This document shows, in pieces, positions 23,561-31,623 of a stretch of 31,623 bases of DNA; positions within the stretch are counted from its first letter, which is position 1; each line of letters begins with the position of its first letter. The DNA comes from Bordetella parapertussis (GTDB lineage Bacteria > Pseudomonadota > Gammaproteobacteria > Burkholderiales > Burkholderiaceae_C), in contig CAMDXA010000025.1 in assembly GCA_945878065.1 (NCBI GenBank), positions 1-31,623 on the forward strand, written 5' to 3'. Made by a program: the position numbers and the translations under genes. The notes below the pieces were generated by a model, which saw nothing but the letters and a program-made list of their open reading frames with translations, was not told the origin of the DNA and searched no databases.

Positions 23561-24748
23561 ATGAACATAGCGTTTGGCCAACCACAGAATTCTGGGTACT
23601 TATCGGATCGCAGGACCGCCCTTACCTGCGCCATTGACACGGAAAAATTACAGCCCTTGTTTGACTTGATTCAAACGCATATCGATCAACATAAATACCC
23701 GGGCTGCCAAATCGCAATAGCGCGGGAAGGCCAAGTGTTGGTCAACCGCAGTGTGGGTTTGGCCCGCATTGGCCACGGGCATGAAGCGGACACACAGGTC
23801 TTGCCAGCCGACAACGATCAACTCTGGTTGCTTTACTCGAACACCAAGGTGCTGGTAGCCACGGCTTTGTGGAAGTTGTTCGAGGACGGCAAGTTACGGT
23901 TTACCGATCGTGTGGCAGACCATCTGCCCGGCTTTGCGGCAAATGGCAAACGCGACATCAGCTTGCTGCAACTCATCACGCACCAAGCAGGTTTTCCAGA
24001 CGCTGAAGTGCCTGCCAGCGCTTGGCATGACCATGCACAGGTGTTGCAAGCGGTGTGTGGTTTTTCTTTGCAGTGGCCGCCTGGATCGCGGGTGCACTAC
24101 CACGGGCTGAGTGCGCACTGGGTGCTGGCCATGGTGATCGAAGCCATCACCGGCCAAGATTTTCGCGAGGCCATCACGCAGCTGGTGCTGCAGCCCTTGG
24201 ATTTGCACAACGACTTGTTCATGGGCTTGCCGGCCACGCAGCAACACCGTTTGGCCTTTTTATACGAGCCGGATGCTTCGCAAATTTCAGGGCAACGCTT
24301 GCGCGATGAAAGCACAAACACCACCTGGCAAACCGCGGGTGTGCCCGGAGGCGGGGCCTATGGCACGGCGCGAGGCATGGCTTTGCTCTACCAAATGATG
24401 TTGGCCGGTGGACAACTCAACGGCGTACAACTCTTGTCCCCTGCCACGCTGGCCTATGCGATTCAAAACCACACCGCTGAGCGCATCGATGAATTCATGG
24501 GCATGGCGATGCACCGCGGCCTGGGCCCGCATTTGCGCGGCACCACAGCCAGCATTCGCGGTTTGGGCAGCGATGCGCCGCCCAACGCATTTGGTCACGG
24601 CGGTGTGGGCACGTCCTACTGCTGGGCTGACCCCAACAGCGGTGTGTCGTTTGCCTACCTGACCAACTCGCGCGTGCCAGAGCCTTGGCATTCCCAACGG
24701 CTCAACGAAGTCAGCAATGCGGTCTATGCCGCCATGCATAAGCTGTAA
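23561..24748 (+). CDS. Beta-lactamase-family serine hydrolase (class C/esterase type)
   Basis: This 395-residue protein has the serine-lysine motif SNTK at 93-96, a tyrosine motif HYHGLSAH at about 179-186 and GHGGVGT near residue 350 in place of the KTG box. This is the class C beta-lactamase/EstB-like esterase pattern, in which HGG often replaces KTG. It could cleave esters, short peptides or a beta-lactam-like ring; the sequence does not settle this. No signal peptide is visible, which favours a cytoplasmic esterase or peptidase over a secreted beta-lactamase. I chose the ATG at 23561 because AAGGAGGTG precedes it by a few bases; the upstream frame to 23498 is unsupported. A hairpin follows the stop. 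Confidence 0.9.
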   Translation: MNIAFGQPQNSGYLSDRRTALTCAIDTEKLQPLFDLIQTHIDQHKYPGCQIAIAREGQVLVNRSVGLARIGHGHEADTQVLPADNDQLWLLYSNTKVLVATALWKLFEDGKLRFTDRVADHLPGFAANGKRDISLLQLITHQAGFPDAEVPASAWHDHAQVLQAVCGFSLQWPPGSRVHYHGLSAHWVLAMVIEAITGQDFREAITQLVLQPLDLHNDLFMGLPATQQHRLAFLYEPDASQISGQRLRDESTNTTWQTAGVPGGGAYGTARGMALLYQMMLAGGQLNGVQLLSPATLAYAIQNHTAERIDEFMGMAMHRGLGPHLRGTTASIRGLGSDAPPNAFGHGGVGTSYCWADPNSGVSFAYLTNSRVPEPWHSQRLNEVSNAVYAAMHKL

Positions 24749-24755
24749 ATTCACC

Positions 24756-24780
24756 TTGCCCCTGCGGGCAATATTTCTCT
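24756..24780 (+). terminator. Stem-loop after the hydrolase gene
   Basis: TTGCCC at 24756-24761 and GGGCAA at 24766-24771 pair around a four-base loop, followed by the T-rich TATTTCTCT. It lies 7 bases after the hydrolase stop, so a weak intrinsic terminator is likely. It separates the hydrolase from the two-partner secretion operon. Confidence 0.6.
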
Positions 24781-24859
24781 GTAGCGGTTGATTTCCCACC
24801 CGACGTGCCGATTCCATGCACAGATGCCATGAATACTTGCGGGTCATGCATCTGAATGT

Positions 24860-26806
24860 ATGCATTCCACCAAAAAAATATTACTTTCGAATGTGTTTGA
24901 TGCGCGCTTCAGTGCCGTGTGGCGACTGCTGCCCGCTGGGATGCTGCTCGTCGGTCAGGTGCATGCGCAATCCCCCAGCGAGTTTGGCAGCAACCGCGAT
25001 GCTTCCGGTGTGGTGTTTCCCAATGCCGATTGGATCCGCTTTCCCGCCAGACCCAGCAAATCCGCGCCTGCGGTGGTGACCGCACCTGAACCAGCGCCTG
25101 CTGCGCCCCCCAACAACAACGACTGGATTCAGTTTCCACGCTTACCGCCTCCTGTGCCTAAGCCCGCCACTCAACCTGCGGCAACTTCAGCAACGCCCAC
25201 TGAGGCCTCACCACCCGCAAGCGCAGCGCCTTCAGCCAACACACCATCGCCCCCCGCTGCAGCTGCCAAGCCGCAAGACGCTCCCGCCAGTGAACCCACA
25301 GCCCTGCCCGCAGACAACAGCGACGAATTCCGATTCAAACAATTCCGGTTCCAAGGGAACACGGTTTACAGCGACAGCACTTTGGAGAAATTGCTGCGCG
25401 ACAAAGTCCCCGCCGTCAAAACTTTGCCCGATATTCAACGCGCGGCAGAAGCCGTTGCCACGCTCTACCAAGAGGACGGTGTGTTGGCTCGTGTGGACCT
25501 GTTGCCCCAAGATTTAACCGACGGCGTGGTAACCATCACCATCACCGAAGGACGCTTTGCCGGCGCACGCATGGAAACCGCAGAAAGCCGCAAATTGCCC
25601 GCAGACTTTTTGGTGAAGTTGGTGGAAAACGCGCAGCCCAAAAACGCACCGGTGAAATTGAGTCAAATGGACAAGGCGACCATGCTGCTCAACGAAGTGC
25701 CGGGCGTGCAAGCCAGTGTGCGTTTGAGCACTGGTCAGGATGAGGGCGAAACCATTGCCTTGGTGCAAGTACAAGACAAGCGACCTTGGGACGGACAAAT
25801 CACCTTGGACAACACCGGCTCGATCAGCACCGGTGCCTACCGTTTCAGTTCGCAATATTCACGCTACGGATTATTGGGCCGAGGGGACGTCAGCAATATT
25901 CAGTATTTGCACAGCGCTGGTTTGGATTACGCCAGACTGGGCTACAGCGAACCCTTGGGACATGGCGGCGCTCGTTGGGGCGGCAACACCGAATGGACCA
26001 AATACAACGTGGTGGACCCCACCTACGACGCCTTGGATTTGCACGGCCCCGCCACCACGCTCAATGGATTTGTCAGCCAGCCGTTGGTCAGGCATCGCCA
26101 ATTCAGCAGCGATTTGGTGCTCTCTGGCGACCACAAAAAATACACCAACTACAGCAAATTTTCGACCACCAAATACCAACTCGATTCGTTGTCAGCCAGT
26201 GTGCAAGCAAACAGCCAAGACAGTTGGATGGGTGGCGGCGAAAACAGTGCCAACCTGCAAGTCACGCGTGGCTTGATCGATTACGAAACCGATAAAACCG
26301 ATGGCACCGAAGGCCTGTTCACCAAATGGCGCTTGAGCGTCAACCGCAAACAAAAAGTGGATGCGGCACAAATGCTGCTGCTCTCCTACCAACGGCAACA
26401 CGCCAGTCGCAACCTGGACAGCTCAGAAAAATTTGGCATCGGTGGCACAGGTGCGGTAAGGGCGTATGCATCCGGCGAAGCCAGTGGCACGCAAGCCAGT
26501 TTGTTCTCGATCGAATTACAGCGCGACTTTGCCTGGAACAAACAGGCGTATAAATTCACGACCTTCTATGACGTAGGTGAAGTTGAAAAAGAAAAGAATG
26601 CGACCAGCACCGGCTTGAATTCATACAAGTTGCAAGGCATTGGGTTGTGGCTCGGCGCGTCGTATCCGAACCTATGGGGCCAGTCGCAATGGCGCGTCAC
26701 TTGGGCCAGACGTTTGGGCAGTAACCCAGCCGCATTTAACGGCAAAGATGCAGATGGGACATACTACCCGAACCGTTTTTGGTTGAGCGCCAGTCAGATG
26801 TTTTAA
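24860..26806 (+). CDS. Two-partner secretion outer-membrane transporter (TpsB, ShlB/FhaC/HecB family)
   Basis: This 648-residue protein has a signal sequence ending near GQVHAQ. An unusual Pro/Ala-rich N-terminal region (about 37-155) carries two DWIxFP copies. Next comes a POTRA region starting near FRFKQFRFQGNTVYSDSTLE (about 157-176) and continuing through GVLARVDLLPQDLTDGVVTI, then a roughly 350-residue beta-barrel. The signature VRGY of the barrel-plug loop reads VRAY here (GGTGAVRAYASGEA), with the arginine kept. The terminal residue is Phe (ASQMF), as required for barrel insertion. It secretes the TpsA protein encoded 3 bases downstream. The ATG at 24860 has no clear Shine-Dalgarno and lies within a short GAATG/CATTC stem. 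Confidence 0.93.
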   Translation: MHSTKKILLSNVFDARFSAVWRLLPAGMLLVGQVHAQSPSEFGSNRDASGVVFPNADWIRFPARPSKSAPAVVTAPEPAPAAPPNNNDWIQFPRLPPPVPKPATQPAATSATPTEASPPASAAPSANTPSPPAAAAKPQDAPASEPTALPADNSDEFRFKQFRFQGNTVYSDSTLEKLLRDKVPAVKTLPDIQRAAEAVATLYQEDGVLARVDLLPQDLTDGVVTITITEGRFAGARMETAESRKLPADFLVKLVENAQPKNAPVKLSQMDKATMLLNEVPGVQASVRLSTGQDEGETIALVQVQDKRPWDGQITLDNTGSISTGAYRFSSQYSRYGLLGRGDVSNIQYLHSAGLDYARLGYSEPLGHGGARWGGNTEWTKYNVVDPTYDALDLHGPATTLNGFVSQPLVRHRQFSSDLVLSGDHKKYTNYSKFSTTKYQLDSLSASVQANSQDSWMGGGENSANLQVTRGLIDYETDKTDGTEGLFTKWRLSVNRKQKVDAAQMLLLSYQRQHASRNLDSSEKFGIGGTGAVRAYASGEASGTQASLFSIELQRDFAWNKQAYKFTTFYDVGEVEKEKNATSTGLNSYKLQGIGLWLGASYPNLWGQSQWRVTWARRLGSNPAAFNGKDADGTYYPNRFWLSASQMF

Positions 26807-26809
26807 ACA

Positions 26810-29800
26810 ATGCGCACACACACTGCCCTCTTCACCCCGCACCGAGTCGCTCTGGCCGCAGCATGCTTGTGTGTGGGTTTGGCCAGAGCGCAAACCGCAC
26901 CTGCCCCCAGCCAATTGCCAAGCGGGGGCAAAGTGGTCGGCGGTAACGTCAGCATCAGCGCCACAGGCAGCACCCTCAACATCAACCAAAGCAGCAACCG
27001 CGCGGCGATCGACTGGAACAGTTTTAACGTCGGCAGCGATGCGCGGGTCAATTTCAACCAGCCGTCGGCATCTTCGGTCACGCTCAATCGGGTGGTGGGC
27101 GGCGACCCCAGCCAGATCATGGGACGCATCAACGCGCCGGGGCAAGTGTTCATCAGCAATGCCAGTGGCGTGATCTTTGGCGCCAAGTCTCAGGTAGATG
27201 TCGGTGGTTTGCTGGTCACCACCATGGGCATCAGCAATGAAGATTTCATGGCGGGCAAAAGCAGTTTCAGTGGCAACGGCACGAACGCCAGCGTGGTCAA
27301 CCAAGGCACATTGCAAGCCGCGCTCAGTGGCTTCGTCGCTCTGCTCGCTCCCGATGTACGCAATGAAGGCATCATCGTGGCGCACCAAGGCACTGTGACT
27401 TTGGCGGCTGGCAACAAAGCCACGTTGGTATTCAGTGGCAACAGCTTGACCACGGTGGAAGTGGACCAAGGCATCATCAATGCACTGGTTGAGAACAAGC
27501 ACATGTTGATGGCCGACGGCGGCTTGGTGCTGATGACCGCCCGCAGTGCCAGCGCATTGATGGGCAGTTTGGTAAAAAACAGCGGCACGGTTCAAGCCCA
27601 AACCATCGCAAACAAGAATGGCCGTATTTTGTTGATGGGCGACATGACCTCTGGCACCACCGTGGTCGACGGCACATTTGACGCCAGCGCACCCCATGGC
27701 GGAGACGGCGGGTTTGTGGAGACGTCTGCTGCTCGCGTGAAGATCGCCGAACAAGCGCGTGTCACCACATTTGCGCCCACTGGCAAAACCGGCAAGTGGT
27801 TGGTGGACCCGGTCGATTTCACCGTTGCCGACAGTGGCGGCGACATGACCGGCACCACCTTGCAAAACAACTTGGGCACGAGCAACGTGGAGTTGCAAAG
27901 CGCAGCGGGTGCCACCAGTGGCTTGGGTGATGTGAATATCAACACATCCATCAACTGGTCGGCCAACACCACGCTGACGTTGACCGCATCGAACAATGTC
28001 AATGTCAACGCCAACATGATGGCCACGGGCAGCAGTGCGGGCTTGGTGATCAAGCCAAACACGGCCAACACATATTTAAGCGTGACCCAAACAGCCAGCG
28101 GCAGCGGAGTGTTCAATTTGCTGTTTGGCAAATACATCAAGCTGACTGGTACAGCGCCCAGCCTCAGCATTGCCGGGCAAAGCTATACCGTGATCAACAG
28201 TTTGGGCTCGGCCACCAGCAGTGGCGACGGCAGCTTGCAAGGCATGCGCGGCAATCTTTCGGGCTATTACGCTTTGGGCAGCAACATTGATGCGTCAGCT
28301 ACCTCGGGCTGGAATGCAGGCGCGGGGTTCACGCCCATTGCCGATGGCTCACAGTTCACCGGCAGCTTCAATGGCTTGGGCAACAACATCAGCAGCCTCT
28401 ACATCAGTTCGCCGTCCACCACCGCATCCTCTCAAAACACCGGCTTGTTCTACACCATCGGTACTGCCGGCAACGTGTCTAACTTAGGCATCAGAAGTGG
28501 CACGGTTCAGTCCCTTGGCACGCCGGGCGCCATCGGCAGTTTGGCGGGCATCAACAACGGCACTGTTTCGAAAAGTTACAGCATTGCCAATGTGAGCTCT
28601 GCTGCGGACACCGAAGCTGTCGGCGGCTTGGTAGGTATCAACCGTGGAACGGTCCAGTATTCCTATGCCAGCGGCAACGTCACCGGCGGCACGAACACAC
28701 GCGCCATCGGCGGCCTCATCGGCGTCAACACCGCCACCGTGACGGAGTCCTTTGCCACTGGCAGTGTGTTGACAGGGGCCAATTCAGGCGGTGCAGGCAT
28801 CAATCCCCGAGGTATCGGTGGACTGATTGGTTACTCTGAAGGAACGGTCTCCGGTGTGTATGCCACCGGTTCGGTCAGCGTTTCTGGCTATGGTGAAGGC
28901 GTTGGTGGATTGATAGGTTTTGGCAACTCTTTGACGCTGAGCAAAGCCTATTCCACTGGCAACATAGAAGTCGCCGGGTCTGCGCAAAACGTCGGCGGTC
29001 TGATCGCCGAAACCTTGAATTCGACGGTCACCGATGCATACGCCACAGGCAACATACAAGTGGCGAGCGCGGGCACCGAGGTGGGCAGCTTGGTGGGGCT
29101 GCACCGCAACAACACCATCAGCAACGCTTATTCAACTGGACAAATCACGCTGGGCAGTGGCTCGACCCAAGGGTTTTACGGCAGTAGCAGTAGCGTTGGA
29201 ACTTTTTCGAACAGTTTTTGGAACACCACCAGTTCGGGTTTGAGCACCGCACCAATTAAAACTGGCATCACCGGCATCACCGGTGCGCAAATGCAAACCC
29301 TGAGCACGTTTTCTTCAGCGGGTTGGAACACCACCACCTGGGGCCAAGTCAGCGGTCAAAACAGCGACTTCCCGGTCATGGGCGTGGGCCATAGCGCTTT
29401 GTATTTGCGTTTGGTCAGCAGCAGCGGTACCTATGGCAGCACACCCACACTGGGCTACAAGCTTTACAACAACGACATCTCAGGTATAGAAACGATCGGA
29501 TACCGGATGTCTGGCACACCCAGCTGGGCCATCACCAAAAGCGGCGCCAGTGTCAGCAGCACCACATTGGACGCCACCAGTTCTGCAGGCAGCTACAGCC
29601 TGACCTACGCCAGCGGTTTGTCATTGGTAAATAGCAGTTTGGGCATGTTCGCCGGGGGTGCAACCAGCTGGACCATGAACACCAAAGCCTTGACCGCCAG
29701 CATCGCCACAGGCAGCACGGTTTACGGGTCGTCATTAATTGCAGGGGCGGTCACGCTTTCAGGCGTGGTCAATGGCGACTCGGTGTCCACCTCGTCTGTC

Positions 29801-31623
29801 GCGATCAACACCAGCGGCCTCTTAAGCGGCGCAGGCTACCTCAAGGTGGGCAGCCATGTGGGCATACAAAGCGTGACCTCTGTCCTGAGCGGCACCGGCG
29901 CATCCAACTACAGCTTTGCCGGCGCAACCGGCGACTACACCGTCAGCGCCAAAACGCTGACAGGCACGATCAGTTCAGGAAGCTCCGTGTATGGGGCCAG
30001 CTTGGTGGCGGGCTCTGTTTCAGTCTCCGGTCTGGTCAGTGGCGACACGGTGACGCCTGCGAGCACGGTCACCATCACGACCACCGGCAACACCAGCACC
30101 AGCGGCAACCTCAAAGCAGGTAGCTACACCGGCATACAAACCGCGGCGGCCACATTGACCGGCGCAGACGCAGGCAATTACAGTTACAGCGGTGCCAGCG
30201 GAAGTTACACGGTTTCCAAAGCCACACTGGGTGGCAGCATCGCTACGGGTAGTTCGGTATACGGGTCCGCGCTCATGCCGGGCGCTGCCGCCATCACCAC
30301 GGGCATTATTTCTACCGGTACTGGCACTGACCTGGTCACCGCAGGTACGGTTTCTGTGACCACCACAGACAACACCAGCACCAGCGGCAACCTCAAAGCA
30401 GGCACCTACAGCAACAAACAAACCTTGGCGCTTGACGGCGCAGATGCGGGCAACTACACCTTTGGCGGAATGGTGGGGGACTACACCGTCTCGACTCTGG
30501 CACTTGCAGGCGTGCTTGGCGCAGGCTCATCCGCATACGGTGCATCATTGGTACCCGGCGCGGTGACGTTCGGTAACAAGGTGACGGGTGACATCGTCAC
30601 GACGGCAACACCCGGCATCACCACCACCGGTAACACCAGCACCAGCGGCTACCTTAAAGCAGGCAGCTATGTAGGCATTCAAACGGTCAGCGGTACCTTG
30701 AGCGGCACCGATGCCGCCAACTACACATTTGCAGGCGCCACAGGCAACTACACCGTGTCGACGCTGGCGCTGACCGGTGTGCTGAGTGCTGGCTCATCGG
30801 TGTACGGTGCAACGCTGGCACCGGGTTCTGTGACATTCAGCAACAAGGTTTCTGGCGACGTCGTCACTGCAGCAACAACGACCATCAACACCGCGGGCAA
30901 CACCAGCACCAGCGGCAACCTCAAAGCAGCCAGTTACACCGGCATACAAAGTGTGTCCACCACATTGGCGGGAACGGATAAAGACAACTACACGTTTGCA
31001 GGCACCACTGGCGACTACACCGTCTCCAAAGCCACACTGGGTGGCAGCATCACCACGGGTTCTTCGGTGTACGGGTCGGCGCTTGTGCCGGGCTCGGCCG
31101 CCATCACTTCGGGCATCATTTCTACAGGCACTGGCACTGACCTGGTCACCGCAGGCACGGTTTCTGTGAGCACTACGGGCAACACCAGCAGCAGCGGCAA
31201 CCTCAAAGCGGGCACCTACACCAACAAACAAAGCTTGGCGCTCGACGGCGCAGATGCAGGCAACTACACCTTTGGCGGAACAGTGGGTGACTACACCGTC
31301 TCGACTCTGGCACTTGCAGGCGTGCTTGGCTCGGGCTCAACGGTGTATGGCGCATCGCTGGTACCCGGTGCGGTGACCTTCAGCACCAAGGTGACAGGCG
31401 ACACCGTCACTGCCGCCACACCAACCATCACCACCACCGGCAACACCAGCACCAGCGGCAACCTCAAAGCAGGCAGCTACTCAGGCATTCAATCGGTCAG
31501 CGGGGCTTTGAGTGGCACCGACGCTGCCAACTACACGTTTGCGGGCGCCACGGCCAACTACGCTGTCACCCAACGCACTTTGACTGGCAGCATAGGCGCT
31601 GGTTCTTCATATTTCAGCGACAC
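26810..31623 (+). CDS. Giant two-partner secretion exoprotein/adhesin (TpsA), cut by the right window edge
   Basis: The frame opens at ATG 26810, 3 bases after the transporter stop, and stays open to 31623 (over 1600 codons, no stop). It starts MRTHTALFTPHRVALAAACL with cleavage near ARAQ. The TPS domain follows at roughly 30-330: DWNSFNVGSDARVNFNQP, LNRVVGGDPSQIMGRINAPG, and FISNASGVIFGAKSQVDVGG, matching the haemagglutinin N-terminal domain that docks on TpsB. GKTGKWLVDPVDFTVADSG comes next, also common in TpsA proteins. A GLUG-like repeat region lies at about 575-795, then YDG/MBG-like repeats from about residue 959. The protein should be exported to the cell surface as a beta-helix adhesin. 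Its C-terminus and full length are outside the window. Long minus-strand frames here are shadows of the repeats. Confidence 0.93.
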   Translation, partial: MRTHTALFTPHRVALAAACLCVGLARAQTAPAPSQLPSGGKVVGGNVSISATGSTLNINQSSNRAAIDWNSFNVGSDARVNFNQPSASSVTLNRVVGGDPSQIMGRINAPGQVFISNASGVIFGAKSQVDVGGLLVTTMGISNEDFMAGKSSFSGNGTNASVVNQGTLQAALSGFVALLAPDVRNEGIIVAHQGTVTLAAGNKATLVFSGNSLTTVEVDQGIINALVENKHMLMADGGLVLMTARSASALMGSLVKNSGTVQAQTIANKNGRILLMGDMTSGTTVVDGTFDASAPHGGDGGFVETSAARVKIAEQARVTTFAPTGKTGKWLVDPVDFTVADSGGDMTGTTLQNNLGTSNVELQSAAGATSGLGDVNINTSINWSANTTLTLTASNNVNVNANMMATGSSAGLVIKPNTANTYLSVTQTASGSGVFNLLFGKYIKLTGTAPSLSIAGQSYTVINSLGSATSSGDGSLQGMRGNLSGYYALGSNIDASATSGWNAGAGFTPIADGSQFTGSFNGLGNNISSLYISSPSTTASSQNTGLFYTIGTAGNVSNLGIRSGTVQSLGTPGAIGSLAGINNGTVSKSYSIANVSSAADTEAVGGLVGINRGTVQYSYASGNVTGGTNTRAIGGLIGVNTATVTESFATGSVLTGANSGGAGINPRGIGGLIGYSEGTVSGVYATGSVSVSGYGEGVGGLIGFGNSLTLSKAYSTGNIEVAGSAQNVGGLIAETLNSTVTDAYATGNIQVASAGTEVGSLVGLHRNNTISNAYSTGQITLGSGSTQGFYGSSSSVGTFSNSFWNTTSSGLSTAPIKTGITGITGAQMQTLSTFSSAGWNTTTWGQVSGQNSDFPVMGVGHSALYLRLVSSSGTYGSTPTLGYKLYNNDISGIETIGYRMSGTPSWAITKSGASVSSTTLDATSSAGSYSLTYASGLSLVNSSLGMFAGGATSWTMNTKALTASIATGSTVYGSSLIAGAVTLSGVVNGDSVSTSSVAINTSGLLSGAGYLKVGSHVGIQSVTSVLSGTGASNYSFAGATGDYTVSAKTLTGTISSGSSVYGASLVAGSVSVSGLVSGDTVTPASTVTITTTGNTSTSGNLKAGSYTGIQTAAATLTGADAGNYSYSGASGSYTVSKATLGGSIATGSSVYGSALMPGAAAITTGIISTGTGTDLVTAGTVSVTTTDNTSTSGNLKAGTYSNKQTLALDGADAGNYTFGGMVGDYTVSTLALAGVLGAGSSAYGASLVPGAVTFGNKVTGDIVTTATPGITTTGNTSTSGYLKAGSYVGIQTVSGTLSGTDAANYTFAGATGNYTVSTLALTGVLSAGSSVYGATLAPGSVTFSNKVSGDVVTAATTTINTAGNTSTSGNLKAASYTGIQSVSTTLAGTDKDNYTFAGTTGDYTVSKATLGGSITTGSSVYGSALVPGSAAITSGIISTGTGTDLVTAGTVSVSTTGNTSSSGNLKAGTYTNKQSLALDGADAGNYTFGGTVGDYTVSTLALAGVLGSGSTVYGASLVPGAVTFSTKVTGDTVTAATPTITTTGNTSTSGNLKAGSYSGIQSVSGALSGTDAANYTFAGATANYAVTQRTLTGSIGAGSSYFSD
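28530..29190 (+). repeat. GLUG-like peptide repeat region of the exoprotein
   Basis: The translated region shows repeated AVGGLVGINRGTVQYSYASGN-like units, with variants IGGLIGVNTATVTESFATG, IGGLIGYSEGTVSGVYATG, VGGLIGFGNSLTLSKAYSTG, VGGLIAETLNSTVTDAYATG and VGSLVGLHRNNTISNAYSTG. The spacing is about 35-45 residues. This matches the GLUG motif of surface proteins. The units are diverged at DNA level, unlike the later repeats. Confidence 0.75.
29684..31623 (+). repeat. Tandem YDG/MBG-like repeats, 267- and 276-bp units
   Basis: Units begin at 29684, 29951, 30218, 30494, 30761, 31028, 31304 and 31571 (the last is cut). They are 267 bases (89 residues) or 276 bases (92 residues) long and keep frame. 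Each unit has GSSVYG near its start, NTSTSGNLKAGSY in the middle, and a GADAGNYTF or TDAANYTF box followed by GDYTVS at its end. Units 3 and 4 are near copies of units 6 and 7 respectively, offset by 810 bases, so an earlier block was duplicated. The pattern fits the YDG/MBG families of bacterial surface proteins. Confidence 0.85.

Noticed and set aside
26672..27898. 408-residue minus-strand reading frame opposite the exoprotein start
   Set aside because: It is low-complexity and has no recognisable domain. The plus strand here encodes a clear signal peptide and TPS domain in a coupled operon.
30020..31231. Repeated minus-strand frames of 130-145 residues opposite the tandem repeats
   Set aside because: They recur with the same period as the plus-strand repeats and mirror their biased codons, so they are shadows of the adhesin gene.
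29684..31570. CRISPR-like regular repeats
   Set aside because: The spacing is regular, but units are 267-276 bases, coding and similar throughout, with no unique spacers and no cas genes.

Overview
The window reads as chromosomal DNA of a betaproteobacterium, most likely order Burkholderiales (Comamonadaceae-like). The basis is the gene families: a TRAP-transported sugar-acid cluster with a UxaA-type dehydratase, an ACS-family MFS carrier beside a ModA-like binding protein, an NhaR-type LysR regulator, TrhO, a DUF1111 di-haem protein, and a two-partner secretion pair. Base composition looks moderate and even by eye. Genus cannot be assigned from this sequence. Coding density is high, and no intergenic gap exceeds about 230 bases. 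I see no rRNA, tRNA, CRISPR array, intact insertion sequence or prophage.

Layout. Positions 1-5643 are all on the minus strand: a Baeyer-Villiger-type monooxygenase (cut by the window edge), an amidase, a small secreted protein, an NAD-dependent epimerase/dehydratase, an EamA-type permease, a crotonase-family enzyme closer to enoyl-CoA isomerases than hydratases, and a DUF2062 membrane protein. A divergent gap with inverted repeats leads to a plus-strand TerC/Alx-type manganese exporter candidate. This converges on an NhaR-like LysR gene, which is divergent from a Bax-inhibitor-1/YccA-family gene followed by a TFIIB-type zinc ribbon and a small exported protein. Positions 9284-13072 (minus) hold an MFS carrier, a ModA-like protein without a signal peptide, and a tRNA-uridine hydroxylase (TrhO) fused to a glutathione S-transferase. 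A periplasmic FKBP isomerase and a secreted metalloprotease follow.

Positions 14990-21873 look like a divergent catabolic cluster. Leftward are an exported NTF2-like protein, a 2-keto-4-pentenoate hydratase-family enzyme and a beta-hydroxyacid dehydrogenase. Rightward are a complete TRAP transporter (DctP, DctQ, DctM) and a UxaA/GarD-family dehydratase. The reading is uptake and breakdown of a sugar acid or related hydroxyacid. The shared promoter region carries overlapping inverted half-sites.

Positions 21967-31623 hold a di-haem DUF1111 protein (minus), a serine beta-lactamase-like hydrolase (plus), and a tightly coupled two-partner secretion system. The transporter (TpsB/FhaC type) is followed after 3 bases by a giant exoprotein (TpsA) that runs off the right edge. 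The exoprotein has a signal peptide, a haemagglutinin-type TPS domain, a GLUG-like repeat region and at least seven roughly 89-92-residue YDG/MBG-like tandem repeats with an 810-base higher-order period.

No clearly new multi-gene defence or mobile system was found. The most distinctive items are the TrhO-GST fusion, the repeat structure of the exoprotein, the duplicated DWIxFP motif in the N-terminal extension of its transporter, the shifted zinc motif of the metalloprotease, and several well-formed operator-like palindromes.
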